The notes: generated by a model not told the origin, from the letters alone. A stretch of DNA of 64,000 bases from Asanoa iriomotensis (GCF_016862515.1 NZ_BONC01000013.1:1-64000); one strand, 5' to 3'; positions 37,221 through 48,202 are shown, counted from the first letter of the stretch. Translations and numbers: made by a program.

Positions 37221-37841
37221 CCTGTCGCCACCCCCCTCGATCCATGTGCTCGGCCGCGACGGGCCTGCTCAGACCCGCTGCCACCTGGGCACAGTCCCCC
37301 GCGTACGGGCGGCTGGCCTGACCGCTGTCCACAAGTTGTCCACAGCCTGTGTGCTGGCCGATCGTGGCCCTTTACCCATACGAACTGACGAACCGGACTC
37401 GACCGATTCGGCAGTGGTGTGGCTTCACCGTGCCGAACGATTGACCACCTCGCCCGGTTTTGCCCCGTATGGCAGCCGTGAGCCCCCCAGATCGCCGACC
37501 AGCAACCCGGCACGCTAACAGCGTTGTCCACACCCCTACAACCGTTGTCCACAGAACTGCCTTCTCGGTATACGCAAAAGGGGGCACGATTGGGCTGCGC
37601 CGTACCCGCCGCGGCCTGCGACGACGCGCCGTTTGCCGGTGTTTGACGGTCATTGCGGCGGTGCGTAGGCTAGAGCGGCCGCTCCGTCGCCCTCTGGTAG
37701 GGTGACGGATGTTTGCTGGGTAGGTGCGTCTCGCATCTCGAGCACGCCGGCCGACGCGCCGAGGCACGCCTCGTGCGGCGCGCCGCGCATCAACCAAGAC
37801 CGGCCCGCCTGTTCGGGCCGCCCGACGACGGAGAGCCTGAC
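37221..37841. promoter_or_regulatory. dnaA-rpmH divergent control region with DnaA boxes
   Basis: 621 bp with no gene. Perfect DnaA boxes TTGTCCACA lie at 37336-37344, 37524-37532 and 37545-37553, and a CTGTCCACA at about 37325. These probably repress or tune dnaA and may extend the origin to the other side of the gene. The rpmH promoter and its roughly 160-base leader fill the right end. Confidence 0.75.
37643..37671 (+). promoter_or_regulatory. Sigma-A type promoter of the rpmH-rnpA-yidD-yidC unit
   Basis: TTGACG (37643-37648), 17 bp, TAGGCT (37666-37671). Hexamers and spacing both fit a housekeeping promoter. The predicted leader before rpmH is about 160 bases. Confidence 0.65.
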
Positions 37842-37979
37842 GTGAGCAAGCGCACCTTCCAGCCGAACAACCGTCGGCGTGCCAAGACCCACGGCTTCCG
37901 GCTGCGCATGCGCACCCGCGCCGGCCGTGCCATCCTCTCCGCCCGCCGGGCCAAGGGTCGCAAGGAACTGTCGGCCTGA
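37842..37979 (+). CDS. rpmH: 50S ribosomal protein L34
   Basis: 45 residues, [20 protein letters not shown] onwards, the universal L34 sequence, very basic. GTG start at 37842 preceded by GGAGAG. First gene of the cluster running away from oriC; rnpA follows after 36 bp. Confidence 0.98.
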   Translation: MSKRTFQPNNRRRAKTHGFRLRMRTRAGRAILSARRAKGRKELSA

Positions 37980-38015
37980 TCGTCAGTCCGGCACCAGGAT
38001 GGAAGTAGGGCAGCG

Positions 38016-38426
38016 ATGCTGGCCCCCGCGCAGCGCCTTCGGCGCCGCGACGAGTTCACCACCGCTCTTCGTGGCGGCCGCAGGGCCGGTCGCGGTGCGG
38101 TGGTCGTCCATCTGACGCTTCCGTCCCCGTTCCCGCACGATCTCGACCAGCCGGCGTCCGCCACTGGTGCGGCCAACGCCACACCACCGGCGCGCGCCGG
38201 CTTCGTCGTGTCGAAGGCCGTCGGTGGCGCCGTGGTGCGCAACCAGGTCAAGCGCCGGTTGCGGCATCTCACACGGGAACGCTTGGCGGCGTTGCCGGAG
38301 GGCGCCACGCTGGTAGTAAGGGCGCTGCCCGCGGCCGCCGACAGCTCGTACCAGCGGCTCGGTCTTGATCTCGACAAGGCGATCTCGGCGGCGCGGAGCC
38401 CACGGAAGGGTCGGGAGGGGCCGTGA
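38016..38426 (+). CDS. rnpA: Ribonuclease P protein component
   Basis: 136 residues. The RNA-binding signature [18 protein letters not shown] and the opening [20 protein letters not shown] identify the protein subunit that helps RNase P RNA mature tRNA 5' ends. An extra Ala/Pro-rich loop (about 45-60) makes it slightly longer than most. It overlaps yidD by GTGA. Confidence 0.95.
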   Translation: MLAPAQRLRRRDEFTTALRGGRRAGRGAVVVHLTLPSPFPHDLDQPASATGAANATPPARAGFVVSKAVGGAVVRNQVKRRLRHLTRERLAALPEGATLVVRALPAAADSSYQRLGLDLDKAISAARSPRKGREGP

Positions 38427-38731
38427 GTTCTCAGGAAACCATCAGCAACGCGACACCCAAACGCCCCAGCATCCCCGCCCGCGTACTGGCTTTTTGCATC
38501 ATCGCGTACCGTCGTTGGATAAGCCCGGCACTGCCGGCCCGCTGTCGGTTCTACCCGTCGTGCAGCGCATACGCCCTCGAGGCGGTGTCGCGGCACGGCG
38601 CGATCCGTGGAACCGGTCTGGCGATCTGGCGGCTGCTGCGCTGCCACCCCTTCCACCCCGGTGGCTACGACCCGGTGCCGGAACCGGGCCGTCGTCGCCC
38701 CGCCAGCGCGGCGGACCCCCTGACCGAGTGA
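38423..38731 (+). CDS. yidD: Membrane protein insertion efficiency factor YidD
   Basis: 102 residues. The family core [31 protein letters not shown] and [15 protein letters not shown] is intact, with the conserved cysteines. It is a peripheral membrane protein that assists YidC-dependent insertion. GTG start overlaps rnpA; yidC follows 12 bp later. Confidence 0.95.
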   Translation: MSSQETISNATPKRPSIPARVLAFCIIAYRRWISPALPARCRFYPSCSAYALEAVSRHGAIRGTGLAIWRLLRCHPFHPGGYDPVPEPGRRRPASAADPLTE

Positions 38732-38743
38732 CGGGAGCCCTTG

Positions 38744-39868
38744 GTGCACATCAGTCTTGACTGGATCTACTGGGCGATCTCGTGGATCCTGCTGCGCTGG
38801 CACGGGGTGTGGGATGCCATCGGCGTGCCGGACAAGGCGGTGCTGGGCACCAACTGGTCCTGGATCCTGTCGATCTTCTTCCTGGTCGTCACGGTCCGCG
38901 TGGTTCTGTTCCCCATCTTCGTCAAACAGATCAAGTCGCAACGCGCGATGCAGTCCCTGCAACCCAAGGTCAAGGAGTTGCAGGAGAAACACAAGGGCGA
39001 CCGGGAAACGCTCCAAAAAGAGATCATGGAGCTGTACCGGACCGAGAAGGCCAACCCGCTCATGGGCTGTCTGCCCATGTTCCTGCAGATTCCGGTCTTC
39101 CTCGGCCTCTTCCACGTCCTCAAACGCCTCAACCCCAACAACCAGGCCAAGGAGTTGTACGGCTGGACGGCGCAGCAGTTCGACAGCGCGTCGCACGCGA
39201 CCCTGTTCACCGCGCCCATCTCCGGCCGGTTCGGCTCGAGCGCGACCGAGCTCGCCGCCCTTGACGCCAGCGTCACGACCGTCAAGATCATCGCGGCCCT
39301 CCTCGTAGTCGTCATGATTGCCACGACATATCTGACCAGCCGCCAGATGATCCTCAAGACGGGCTGGGCCGAGGACCCGCAGCAGCGGATGCTCCAGCGG
39401 CTCATGCTCTACGGCATCCCGGCCTCGCTGCTGATCTCCGGTGCCATCTTCCCGATCGGTGTGATCATCTACTGGGTCACGAACAACCTGTTCACCCTCG
39501 GCCAGCAGCAGTGGGTGCTGCGCAAGTTCCCGCCGCCGAAGGTCAGCACCGCCGCCACGGTCAACCGCTACTCGGAGGCCGGCGAGAAGGCGCGGGCCGC
39601 CGCGGCCGCGCGCGAGTCCCAGCCGCAACAGAAGTCAGGTGGACTGCTCAGCCGCATCACCGAGGCCGCCAAGTCGGCCGCCGCCCCGCAGGCCGGCGCG
39701 GCGCCCAAGGCCGTCGGCAAGTCCTCGTCTCGTGACGCGGCCAAGTCCAACGGCAAGCAACCCGAGGCGAAGGGCGCGGTCGACGGCAAGGCCCTCGCGC
39801 CCAAGCCCGGCGCGAAACCGGTCAACCCGAAGAAGGCCGGCGGCCGCAGACCGGCGAAACGTAAGTGA
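38744..39868 (+). CDS. yidC: Membrane protein insertase YidC/Oxa1
   Basis: 374 residues. The Oxa1 core has about five membrane helices: an N-terminal one, ILSIFFLVVTVRVVLFPIFV, the GCLPMFLQIPVFLGLFHVL hairpin, IIAALLVVVMIATTYLTS and ISGAIFPIGVIIYWVTNNLF. A long basic Ala/Lys tail (about 270-374) likely contacts ribosomes. The short form lacks the large Gram-negative periplasmic domain. The GTG at 38744 is favoured over the TTG at 38741 because GGGAGC lies 5 bases before it. Confidence 0.95.
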   Translation: MHISLDWIYWAISWILLRWHGVWDAIGVPDKAVLGTNWSWILSIFFLVVTVRVVLFPIFVKQIKSQRAMQSLQPKVKELQEKHKGDRETLQKEIMELYRTEKANPLMGCLPMFLQIPVFLGLFHVLKRLNPNNQAKELYGWTAQQFDSASHATLFTAPISGRFGSSATELAALDASVTTVKIIAALLVVVMIATTYLTSRQMILKTGWAEDPQQRMLQRLMLYGIPASLLISGAIFPIGVIIYWVTNNLFTLGQQQWVLRKFPPPKVSTAATVNRYSEAGEKARAAAAARESQPQQKSGGLLSRITEAAKSAAAPQAGAAPKAVGKSSSRDAAKSNGKQPEAKGAVDGKALAPKPGAKPVNPKKAGGRRPAKRK

Positions 39869-39873
39869 GCGCT

Positions 39874-39900
39874 GCGGCCGGCGCCTCCTCCGCCGGCCGC
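39874..39900. terminator. Stem-loop after yidC
   Basis: GCGGCCGGC and GCCGGCCGC form a perfect 9 bp stem around a 9-base loop, 6 bp after the yidC stop. There is no T-tract. It may limit read-through to the jag gene. Confidence 0.4.
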
Positions 39901-40004
39901 GCCTCGCGACGACAAACGTGCCCGGCGCCGGGGTGACCCGCTCACCCGCCCGGGCTGACCAGCGGACCTGATGGTCCGGCAAGCAGACATACGGAGATGA
40001 CACC

Positions 40005-40655
40005 GTGACCGACACCAGCATCCCCCGCACCGATAAGCCGTTCGACGAGGAGAACGACGAGGCTGCTGCGCGTGCGGACGAGGCCGCTGAGCTGGCCGAA
40101 GAAGCGGACGAAGCGGATGAGGCTGACGAGGCGGACGAGGGCGACGAGGCGTCGGGCGACGGCGCGGACGCCGGTGAGGCCAAGGAGACCAGCGACAACG
40201 ACCTGTTCCGGCAGAGCGAGATCGCCGCGGACTACGTCGAAGGCCTGCTGGACATCCTCGACTACGACGGCGACATCGACGAGTTGGTGTCCGGCGGCCG
40301 GCCGGTGGTCGAGGTCGTCGGCGGCCGGCTGCAGCCGCTGGTCGGCCAGCGCGGCGCGACGCTGGAGGCGCTGCAGGAGCTGACCCGGCTGGCGGTCTTC
40401 CGCGAGACCGGCTCGCCGAGCCGCCTGCTGCTCGACGTCGGTGGCTACCGGGCCAACCGCCGCAAGGAGCTGGCCGCGGTGGCCAAGAACGCGGTCGAGA
40501 AGGTCAAGGAGTACGGCGAGCCCGTGCGCCTGGAGCCGATGTCGGCGTTCGAGCGCAAGTGCGTACACGATGTGGTCAACGCTCTTGCGGGTGTCGAAAG
40601 CGAGTCCGAGGGCGTCGAGCCGCACCGCCGGATCATCGTGCGCCCGGCTCCCTGA
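40005..40655 (+). CDS. jag: Jag / KhpB RNA-binding protein (KH-R3H)
   Basis: 216 residues. The first about 65 are acidic with an [17 protein letters not shown] run. A KH domain ([19 protein letters not shown] near 110) and an R3H domain ([22 protein letters not shown]) follow. It binds RNA and is linked to cell elongation in Gram-positives. GTG start at 40005. Conserved place between yidC and rsmG. Confidence 0.93.
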   Translation: MTDTSIPRTDKPFDEENDEAAARADEAAELAEEADEADEADEADEGDEASGDGADAGEAKETSDNDLFRQSEIAADYVEGLLDILDYDGDIDELVSGGRPVVEVVGGRLQPLVGQRGATLEALQELTRLAVFRETGSPSRLLLDVGGYRANRRKELAAVAKNAVEKVKEYGEPVRLEPMSAFERKCVHDVVNALAGVESESEGVEPHRRIIVRPAP

Positions 40656-40719
40656 TGCTGTTGAGCTTGTCGGCCCGGGTGGTTCGCCGCCCGGGCCGTT
40701 GCATGTCTGGAGTTCGTTC

Positions 40720-41451
40720 GTGACCGACCTCCCTGTCCCTCCGGCCGTAGCTTCGGTGGTCTTCGGTGACCGCCTGCCGCTGGCTGCTCGATATGCCTCC
40801 CTCCTGGCCACGGACGGTGTGGTTCGCGGCCTGATCGGCCCCCGCGAGGCCCCGCGTCTCTGGGACCGGCACCTTCTGAACTGTGCCGTGATGACCGATT
40901 TGATCCCTTCCGGCGCTTCGGTGATTGACGTAGGGTCTGGGGCCGGTTTGCCCGGTATCGTGCTTGCGGTGGCGCGACCGGATCTTTCCGTCGTTCTGGT
41001 CGAGCCACTGGCACGACGGACCGCCTTCCTGGCGGAAGTGGTGACCGCGCTGGGCCTGGACGCTGTCGTGACAGTCGTCCGCGGCCGAGCGGAGGAGGTA
41101 CGGGCCGCAGTTGACCCGGCCGACGTGGTCACCGCTCGGGCGGTCGCGCCGCTCGACCGACTCGCCGGCTGGTGTCTCCCCCTCACCGCACCCGGCGGAC
41201 GGCTGCTCGCCCTGAAGGGCGCGTCGGCCTCCGACGAGATCGCGGAACACCAGACCGCGATCGGTCGACTGGGTGGTGCCACGCCGGTCGTCCGGCAGTG
41301 CGGGGTCGGCCTCGTCGACCCGCCGACGACCGTCGTGGAAATCGTCCGCGAGCGCGTAGTCGAGCCGGCATCACCCCGGCCGGCCGGCCGGGGTCGGCGC
41401 CGCTCCTCATCGGAGAGCGGCGGAGGGCGCGGGACAACGCGGAGGGGTTAG
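40720..41451 (+). CDS. rsmG: 16S rRNA (guanine-527-N7) methyltransferase
   Basis: 243 residues. SAM-binding motif [16 protein letters not shown], then [16 protein letters not shown], and the family segment [11 protein letters not shown]. It methylates G527 of 16S rRNA; loss gives low-level streptomycin resistance. The GTG at 40720 with TGGAG upstream matches the conserved N-terminus ([14 protein letters not shown]). Its TAG stop is directly followed by the ATG of the long parA frame. Confidence 0.94.
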   Translation: MTDLPVPPAVASVVFGDRLPLAARYASLLATDGVVRGLIGPREAPRLWDRHLLNCAVMTDLIPSGASVIDVGSGAGLPGIVLAVARPDLSVVLVEPLARRTAFLAEVVTALGLDAVVTVVRGRAEEVRAAVDPADVVTARAVAPLDRLAGWCLPLTAPGGRLLALKGASASDEIAEHQTAIGRLGGATPVVRQCGVGLVDPPTTVVEIVRERVVEPASPRPAGRGRRRSSSESGGGRGTTRRG

Positions 41452-44400
41452 ATGGGTCGGCGGGGACCAGCACCTGGGTTCGAATCCACTTCCCCGCCGT
41501 CTTTGGCTGATCCACCGGGTGATCGCGCCGATGCGGACGCTTCCCCGGAGCGGGGGGCTCGCCGTGGTCGTGTTGACGCCGAGTCGTCGGACGGCCCGAC
41601 TGCCGAGGGGCCGGGCTCCGCGGAGTCGCCGGAGGGTGTCTCGAAGCGAGCGCCTCGCTCTGGCAGCGGCGGCGCGGACCGGGATGCTTCCGCGAAACCG
41701 TCACCTCGTGGTGCCGCCCGGCCTTCTGACAGTGCGGCTGCGTCCGGAGCGGAGTCGGTTTCCGTGGCTTCCCGCGACGGGGTCACGAAGCGGACGCCTC
41801 GCGCTGGCCGTGGTGGCGCGGGTTCGAGCGCCGCGGTCGCGGGGGCCACGCGCGTAGGGCCGGTTGCCACTGCGGACCTGGACGCTCCCCGGGCGCGTCG
41901 TGGTGGCGCCAAGTCCTCGGACGCTGCACCTGCGTCCGTGGCGCGGTCGGCTTCCGTGGCGTCCGCGAAGGGCGTCTCGAAGCGGGTGCCTCGCGCTGGT
42001 CGCGGTGACGCGAAGTCGGACGGCGCGGCTGCTGCTGTGCCGCGGTCGGTTTCTGCGGCGGCGCCGGACGGCGCCTCGAAGAGCACTCCTCGCGCTGGTC
42101 GTGGGGTCGCGGTTTCGGGTGGCGTGCCAGCGGGAGGCGGCGTCTCGAAGAGGTCGCCTCGCGGTGCTCGTGTTGGTGCGAAGTCGGACGGCGCGCCTGC
42201 GGCAGGGGGTGGGGCCCTGTCGGTTTCGGCGACGTCGCCGGACAGCGTCTCGAAGAGGTCGCCTCGCGGTGCTCGTGTTGGTGCGAAGGCGGACAGCGCG
42301 CCTGCAACAGCGCGCGGGGCCCGGTTGGTATCCGCGACGTCGCCGGACAGCGCCTCGAAGTCGGCCGGAACTGGTCGTGGTGTCGGGCGTTCGGGCGGCG
42401 CGCCCGCGGGAGGCGCTCACGCGCCGTCGGCTGCGGGCGCGAAGCTCGGTGCCGATTCGACGCCGGCATCCCGTGGCGGCGCGGGTTCGGACGGTGGGTC
42501 TGCGCGGGCGGCCGTGTCGGCTTCCGGAGCAAAATCCGATGCCGTCTCGAAGGGGTCGCCCCGCGCAGGTCGTGGCGGCACGATTTCCGATGGTGTACCC
42601 GCGGCGAGCGGGGTGCGGTCGGCTGTCGGCGCGCGGCCCGACGCTGCCTCGAAGAGGGCTCCTCGCCGTGCCACTGCCGGTTCGGGGTTGGAGGGCGCGG
42701 CTGCGGGAGCAGTTCGGCTGCGGTCGACCGGCGAGTCGGAGTCCAACGTCGCCTCGAAGCGGGCCCCTCGCCGTGCCATTGCCAGCTCGGGGTCGGATGG
42801 CGCGGCTGCCGGAGTCGCTCGGCCGCGGACGACCTCCGAGTCGGGGTCAAACCTTGCCCCGCAGCGGCCACCAGGCCGAGTTCGTGCTGGCGCGGTGACG
42901 GACGGCGCGAGCGGCAAAGAGGCGTCGCCGCCGCGGAGTGGTCGCGGCGTTGCCGCAACGCCGACGTCAGCGCGAAAGACCAAGGTGGCGGCAACCCCTC
43001 GTCGGACGAAGGTTGCGGCAACCCCACGCACGACCGGGGTTGCGGCAACGCCTGAGGCCGACGTTGCCGCAACCCCGCGCAGGACCGCAGTTGCCGCAAC
43101 GCGGCCTCGGACCGAGGTTGCGGCGACCCGACGCACGAAGGGGGTTGCGGCAACGCTTGAGACCGACGTTGCCGCAGCCCCGCGCAGGACTGGAGTTGCC
43201 GCAACGCGGCGTCTTACCGAGGTTGCGGCAACCCCACGCGCGACGGGGGTTGCGGCAACGGCTGAGACCGACGTTGCCGCGACCCCGCGCAGGACTGGAG
43301 TTGCCGCAACGCGGCGTCGGACCGAGGTTGCCGCAACCCCAGGCGAGGAAGTTGCCGCATCGTCCGCCTCGGAAGGGGCTCACCGGCGTGCGGCAAAGGC
43401 CGCCTCCTCAGCCGCGACGAAGAAGGCCGTCGTGGCGAAGACGCCGACCACGCCAGCGTCGTCTGCGTCCCGCGGCCGTGGTGCCCGGGACGCCGCCGGT
43501 GGCCTAGGGCCGCCCGGAGTCTCCGACGATTCGGCACCGCTCGAACCCAGCGGCCGTGATGCCGCTTCACCGGCGGCCGCGCCACCATTGTCGAAGGCCA
43601 GCAAGAGCCAGGGCCGGTCATCGGTCGCGACCTCGCGACGTCGTCGCGATTCCGTAGGCGAGGTGGAACCGAACGCGCCGTCCTCGCTCGGCTCAGCGGT
43701 AGTCCACGATTTGGGTTCCGATGCGAGCCCCGCGGCCGGCGCGGCGAAGCGGGCTCGCGCAGCACGGCGGACTTCGGCGCAGGAACCGATCGCTGTCGAG
43801 GGCTCAGGGCTCCACGACAAGCGCGCGAATCGGAGCGCCTTGGGTGCGGACGCCGATACCAACGCCACCGTTGCACGCCAAAGGTCCGCGGTGGGAAATC
43901 AGAGTGAAGCAGGGCGATCCGGCTCCAGCCGCTCAAGCGTTCGGCCCGCTGTTCGGCATTCCGAGCCTCGACTTGTCCCCGACGAATCAGATATCGCCGC
44001 TCCCCTACGGTCCCGGTCTCCCGGGTCCCCGAGCATCGAAGAACCAACCACGGCGTCGGGCGCGCCGCGAGGGCGCTCGCCACGTGCACGGCAGGCCACC
44101 GAACTCGCGGCCCAGAGCAAGCCCGCACGTCCTGGCACCCGACGGGGCGTCGTGGCAGCTGTAGCTGGTCCGCTGGACGATGCACCTGACTTCGTGTCAG
44201 ATGCGCTCGTCGACGCTCCCCAGACAGGCAGGCCTTCGGCTCGCGACCGCGACGGTTCCTCGGCCGGGAGGGACCCTGAGCATGATCCGGCTGGCCAGCA
44301 CAAGGCGCCGCGGCGTGCAGCCAGTCGAAATGGGTCCGGCAGCGAGGCGGCTGGGCGTGACACGGCCCGGCAGCACACGGCCCTGCGGCATGCAGCCGGC

Positions 44401-47082
44401 CGAGACTTGAGCGAGAGCGATGTGATCGCACGAGACGCCGGCGGTCGGGACGCGGTCGAGCGGGATGCCGGCGGGCGGGACGCGGTCGGGCGGGATGCCG
44501 GCGGGCGGGATTCGGTCAGGCGGAATTCGGCTAGGCAGCCCAAGGCGCCGCGGAATGCAGCTAGTCGAGATGCGGGCGCCAAGGATGTTGTCTTGCGAGA
44601 CGCCGGCAGCCAGGAGGAGGTCGAGCTCGATGCGGTCGGCCCGGACGCGGTCAGGCGGGACAAGGCTAGCCAGGACGACGCTGGTGAAGGCGAGGCCCCG
44701 CGGAACGCAGCCAGGCGAAGCGTCGGTCGCCGGAAGACGGCTGGGCAGGACAAGGACGCGCGGACTGCAGCCGTTCGCGGCGTGGACAGTCGGGACGCGG
44801 TCGAGAGCGATGTGCGTCGGCGGGACGCGAGCGAGGCGGACGCGGTCGGCCGGAGTGCGGCTGTCCTGGCGGCAGACGCCCAAGACGCCGACGACCGGGA
44901 GGTCGCCGGGCGCGACGCGTCGGGGTCTGGTTCAGAGGCCCCACCGTCGGTGAGTGGGAAGCGCCGCGTTGTTCGGCGTCAGCGGCCTGGCGCTGATGAC
45001 GGCCCGACTTGCTCCAAGGGCGAATCGGGTGGATCAAGTAATGGCAGAGGATCGCGCGATTCGAGTCGAGGTTCTGCGGTGTCTGGTTCGGTTATGCGGG
45101 GCGGTGAGCCGGCGGGGTCCGATCGCCGGAACACAACGGGCGGGGCTGGTCGTAAGGCTGCTAATTACGTGGAACGGACTAACGAAACTCATCAGGAGGA
45201 CTCGGCCCGCCGGTCCGCGGCGGCACGGTCCACACCGGCGCAACAGCGGGCAAGCCGTGAAGGGCAGTCCGCTTCGTCGGACATGAAGCGAAAGGCCGGG
45301 AATCAGGGGCCCGGCGAGGCCGGCGTCCGGCCGGTGAGGCCGAGCAACAAGACGCCACGTACCGAGCCGGACCCGGAGGAGGCATCGGAGCAGAGCGCCA
45401 AGGCCGCTAGTCGGCGTGGCAACGTGTCAGGTTCCCGTCGCGTACCGGTGGGTGGGACGGGTTGGCCGCCGGTCGCGACGCCGCGGCGGGGTGGTTACCT
45501 GCGGCTCGTTGACGGGTTCCTGGTGTTTGTCCCTCCACACTCGGGTACCGAAAGCACCGACGACCCGAACAGCCGTGGCCTTGAACGGAGAACGGCCGTA
45601 GGCTGGCCGCGCGGCACCAGTGCGGAAGACGCGGCCGGGACGCACCCGCCCGCAGCGGCCGACCAGCAGCGCACCGCCTCGGCTGGGCCGGCCGGAGCGA
45701 CGTCGCCGCCACACGCGATCACCTCGAGCTTCGGCGAAGCCGATACACCCCGAGCGGACAGGGACGACACCGTGCATGACAACGACGACCAGGACCCCGG
45801 CGCGACAGCGCCTCATGTTTCACGTGAAACCGGGCCCGATGGTTGGGCGGTCGGTAGGCGCGCGGCGGTCCCCGACACTGGTCTGCCCCACCCCCGCGTC
45901 GCGAGTGGACAGACAGAGCCGGTAGCTACCGCGTCAGACGGGTCCGGGACAGCGCCGCGTGTACCCCTCGCCGTACCATTCTCTAGCCCAGACAACGGCG
46001 GCGGCGCCGGCTATCAGGGTCGGCCCGATGTGGCCGAGCGCTCTCCCGCGCCGGCCCCACGTCCGCAACCAGCCCCTACCACGGATCGGGTCGATGTCGC
46101 TCCGCCCCGGCCCGCACCAACTCGGTCCGCTACGCCTACCGTTGCGCCCGAGGCGACCCCGGAGGAAGCGGTGACCGACGCGTACGTTTCACGTGAAACC
46201 CCTACACGTGAAGACGACGACCCGCCGTTGGCGATGGAAGCTCTACGCGCCGTCCAGATCCTGAATCCGAGCGGCGAGATCACCATGCCGCGCCCGGACC
46301 ACACTCGGATCATGTGCGTCGCCAACCAGAAGGGCGGTGTGGGCAAGACCACGACCACCGTCAACCTGGCGGTGGGCCTGGCTCTGCACGGCAACCGCGT
46401 CCTGGTGGTCGACCTCGACCCGCAGGGCAACGCGTCGACCGGTCTGAACGTGCCCCATCACGCTGGCATTCCGGACGTGTACGACTGCCTGATCGACAAC
46501 GTGCCGCTCTCGGACGTCGCCCAGGCGGTCGAGGGCATCCCGAACCTCTGGTGCGTACCCGCGACAATTGATCTTGCTGGTGCGGAGATCGAGCTTGTGT
46601 CCGTGGTCGCCCGTGAGTCCCGCCTGTCAAGGGCGATCGCCGCGCATCCGGGCACCTTCGACTACGTCTTCATCGACTGCCCACCGTCGCTCGGCCTCCT
46701 GACCGTCAACGCGCTCGTCGCGGCGCAGGAGGTGCTGATCCCGATCCAGTGCGAGTACTACGCCCTGGAGGGTCTCAACCAGCTGATCAACAACATCAAT
46801 CTGGTACGGCAGCACCTCAACCCGACGCTCGACGTCTCGACGATCTTGCTGACCATGTACGACCGCCGCACCCGCCTCGCCGACGCCGTCGAACAGGACG
46901 TGCGCAACCACTTCGGCGACAAGGTGCTGCGCGCGGTCATCCCCCGCAACGTCCGGGTCTCCGAGGCGCCGAGTTATGGCCAGTCGGTCATGACCTACGA
47001 TCCAGGGTCGCGTGGCGCCACCAGCTACTTCGAGGCGGCCCAGGAGATCGCTGAGCGTGGCGTCAAGGGAGGCAAGGCATGA
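41452..47082 (+). CDS. parA: ParA chromosome-partitioning ATPase with about 1,600-residue repetitive N-terminal extension
   Basis: A single uninterrupted frame of 1,876 codons. Residues 1612-1876 are a complete ParA: Walker A KGGVGKT (1627-1633), [20 protein letters not shown], and [13 protein letters not shown]. It drives origin segregation with ParB. The 1,600 residues before it are disordered, rich in Ala, Ser, Gly, Arg and Asp, in three repeat zones: SKR-PR repeats (about 35-480), VAAT repeats (about 500-640) and RDA repeats (about 980-1150). A strong GGAGGGG precedes the ATG, which abuts the rsmG stop. Alternative shorter starts for a normal ParA are GTG 45772 (AGGGA upstream) or GTG 46171. 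That no stop occurs over 4.8 kb argues the long frame is translated. parB overlaps its end by ATGA. Confidence 0.75.
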   Translation: MGRRGPAPGFESTSPPSLADPPGDRADADASPERGARRGRVDAESSDGPTAEGPGSAESPEGVSKRAPRSGSGGADRDASAKPSPRGAARPSDSAAASGAESVSVASRDGVTKRTPRAGRGGAGSSAAVAGATRVGPVATADLDAPRARRGGAKSSDAAPASVARSASVASAKGVSKRVPRAGRGDAKSDGAAAAVPRSVSAAAPDGASKSTPRAGRGVAVSGGVPAGGGVSKRSPRGARVGAKSDGAPAAGGGALSVSATSPDSVSKRSPRGARVGAKADSAPATARGARLVSATSPDSASKSAGTGRGVGRSGGAPAGGAHAPSAAGAKLGADSTPASRGGAGSDGGSARAAVSASGAKSDAVSKGSPRAGRGGTISDGVPAASGVRSAVGARPDAASKRAPRRATAGSGLEGAAAGAVRLRSTGESESNVASKRAPRRAIASSGSDGAAAGVARPRTTSESGSNLAPQRPPGRVRAGAVTDGASGKEASPPRSGRGVAATPTSARKTKVAATPRRTKVAATPRTTGVAATPEADVAATPRRTAVAATRPRTEVAATRRTKGVAATLETDVAAAPRRTGVAATRRLTEVAATPRATGVAATAETDVAATPRRTGVAATRRRTEVAATPGEEVAASSASEGAHRRAAKAASSAATKKAVVAKTPTTPASSASRGRGARDAAGGLGPPGVSDDSAPLEPSGRDAASPAAAPPLSKASKSQGRSSVATSRRRRDSVGEVEPNAPSSLGSAVVHDLGSDASPAAGAAKRARAARRTSAQEPIAVEGSGLHDKRANRSALGADADTNATVARQRSAVGNQSEAGRSGSSRSSVRPAVRHSEPRLVPDESDIAAPLRSRSPGSPSIEEPTTASGAPRGRSPRARQATELAAQSKPARPGTRRGVVAAVAGPLDDAPDFVSDALVDAPQTGRPSARDRDGSSAGRDPEHDPAGQHKAPRRAASRNGSGSEAAGRDTARQHTALRHAAGRDLSESDVIARDAGGRDAVERDAGGRDAVGRDAGGRDSVRRNSARQPKAPRNAASRDAGAKDVVLRDAGSQEEVELDAVGPDAVRRDKASQDDAGEGEAPRNAARRSVGRRKTAGQDKDARTAAVRGVDSRDAVESDVRRRDASEADAVGRSAAVLAADAQDADDREVAGRDASGSGSEAPPSVSGKRRVVRRQRPGADDGPTCSKGESGGSSNGRGSRDSSRGSAVSGSVMRGGEPAGSDRRNTTGGAGRKAANYVERTNETHQEDSARRSAAARSTPAQQRASREGQSASSDMKRKAGNQGPGEAGVRPVRPSNKTPRTEPDPEEASEQSAKAASRRGNVSGSRRVPVGGTGWPPVATPRRGGYLRLVDGFLVFVPPHSGTESTDDPNSRGLERRTAVGWPRGTSAEDAAGTHPPAAADQQRTASAGPAGATSPPHAITSSFGEADTPRADRDDTVHDNDDQDPGATAPHVSRETGPDGWAVGRRAAVPDTGLPHPRVASGQTEPVATASDGSGTAPRVPLAVPFSSPDNGGGAGYQGRPDVAERSPAPAPRPQPAPTTDRVDVAPPRPAPTRSATPTVAPEATPEEAVTDAYVSRETPTREDDDPPLAMEALRAVQILNPSGEITMPRPDHTRIMCVANQKGGVGKTTTTVNLAVGLALHGNRVLVVDLDPQGNASTGLNVPHHAGIPDVYDCLIDNVPLSDVAQAVEGIPNLWCVPATIDLAGAEIELVSVVARESRLSRAIAAHPGTFDYVFIDCPPSLGLLTVNALVAAQEVLIPIQCEYYALEGLNQLINNINLVRQHLNPTLDVSTILLTMYDRRTRLADAVEQDVRNHFGDKVLRAVIPRNVRVSEAPSYGQSVMTYDPGSRGATSYFEAAQEIAERGVKGGKA
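42949..43361. repeat. In-frame array of GTTGCSGCAAC palindromes inside parA
   Basis: Sixteen sites, 11 of them perfect, begin at 42949, 42985, 43012, 43039, 43063, 43090, 43117, 43144, 43168, 43195, 43222, 43249, 43273, 43300, 43327 and 43351. From 43012 on the steps are 27 or 24 bp, giving a higher-order period of about 105 bp. In the parA frame each site codes for VAAT or VAAA. Confidence 0.92.
44431..44520. repeat. 30 bp tandem repeat, three units, inside parA
   Basis: Unit CGGGATGCCGGCGGGCGGGA plus CGCGGTCGGG. Read in the parA frame it gives 10-residue RDAGGRDAV-type units. Similar RDA motifs continue in looser form to about 44900. Confidence 0.85.
45817..45830. promoter_or_regulatory. 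parS site (perfect), inside the parA frame
   Basis: GTTTCACGTGAAAC, the perfect ParB-binding palindrome. In the parA frame it reads VSRET. It sits 45 bases after the candidate short parA start at 45772. Confidence 0.93.
46186..46199. promoter_or_regulatory. parS site (perfect), inside the parA frame
   Basis: Second perfect GTTTCACGTGAAAC within parA, again read as VSRET, about 100 bases before the conserved ATPase domain. Confidence 0.93.
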
Positions 47083-48188
47083 AGAACCGTCCGAGGGGCG
47101 GTCTTGGACGCGGGCTGGGTGCGCTGATCCCCACCGCTCCGGCTCAGGCTCCGGCGTCGTCCGTCGCCGTCGCGCCGCCGCCGGTGGAGACCGAGACGGA
47201 GCCGGAGGCGCCGCCCGTTGCCAGCGCGCCGCCCGCGCAGGTGTCCGCTCCCCCGGCGGAGGCGCCGACGCCGCCACCCGTACCCCAGGATGAGGCTCAA
47301 CCAGCGGCGAAGGCGGCTCCTCAGCCGGCGGCGAGCGACCCGGATCCGGACCTGGCGCCCGTCCCCGGCGCGCGGTTCGCCGAGCTGCCCGTCGACGCGA
47401 TCGTGCCCAACGCGCGCCAGCCGCGGTCGGTCTTCGACGACGAGGCGCTCGACGAACTCAAGATCTCCATCCAGGAGGTCGGCTTCCTGCAGCCGATCGT
47501 GGTGCGCGAGACCGAGGAGGCCGGGCGCTACGAGCTCGTCATGGGCGAGCGGCGGTGGCGGGCCGCGCAGGCGGTTGGGCGGTCGACGATCCCGGCGATC
47601 GTCCGCGACACGCGGGACGACGCGATGTTGCGGGATGCGCTGCTGGAGAACATCCATCGGGCCAACCTGAACCCGCTGGAAGAGGCGGCCGCGTACCAGC
47701 AGCTGTTGGAGGAGTTCGGCGCGACGCACGAGGAACTGGCGCGTCGGATCGGGCGGAGCCGCCCGCAGATCTCCAACACGATTCGGTTGCTCAACCTGCC
47801 GGCGGTCGTACAACGGCGGGTTGCTGCTGGGGTGTTGTCGGCTGGGCACGCGCGTGCGCTGCTCGGGCTCGATGACGCGCAGACCCAGGAGGAGCTTGCG
47901 CACCGGGTTGTCGCGGAGGGTCTGTCGGTGCGGGCGACCGAGGAGCTGGTGACGCTCGCGCTCGCTGACGGTCCGGCGAAGCCGGCGACGCCGGCCAAGC
48001 GTCGGGTCAAGGCCGTGGCGCCGGCGCTGTCGGATCTGGCGGACCGGCTGTCGGACCGCTTCGACACGCGGGTCAAGGTGGAGCTCGGCCGCAACAAGGG
48101 CAAGATCTCGATCGAGTTCGCGACGGTCGACGACCTCGAGCGGATCGTCGGCATCATCGGGATGGGTGACGAGCCGCCTACGGAATGA
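47079..48188 (+). CDS. parB: ParB chromosome-partitioning protein
   Basis: 369 residues. Start [18 protein letters not shown], the conserved ParA-stimulating N-terminus. A Pro/Ala linker (about 20-100) precedes the CTPase/ParB core ([43 protein letters not shown]). The helix-turn-helix [19 protein letters not shown] reads parS. The C-terminal dimer domain ends [13 protein letters not shown] overlaps the parA stop by 4 bp. A strong terminator and a parS site follow. Confidence 0.97.
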   Translation: MKNRPRGGLGRGLGALIPTAPAQAPASSVAVAPPPVETETEPEAPPVASAPPAQVSAPPAEAPTPPPVPQDEAQPAAKAAPQPAASDPDPDLAPVPGARFAELPVDAIVPNARQPRSVFDDEALDELKISIQEVGFLQPIVVRETEEAGRYELVMGERRWRAAQAVGRSTIPAIVRDTRDDAMLRDALLENIHRANLNPLEEAAAYQQLLEEFGATHEELARRIGRSRPQISNTIRLLNLPAVVQRRVAAGVLSAGHARALLGLDDAQTQEELAHRVVAEGLSVRATEELVTLALADGPAKPATPAKRRVKAVAPALSDLADRLSDRFDTRVKVELGRNKGKISIEFATVDDLERIVGIIGMGDEPPTE

Positions 48189-48202
48189 CCCCTCGTACGT
48201 CG

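Noticed and set aside
41783-44753. Long antisense open frames opposite parA
   Set aside because: They are broken into pieces, while the + frame is continuous; they are shadows of low-complexity high-GC sequence.
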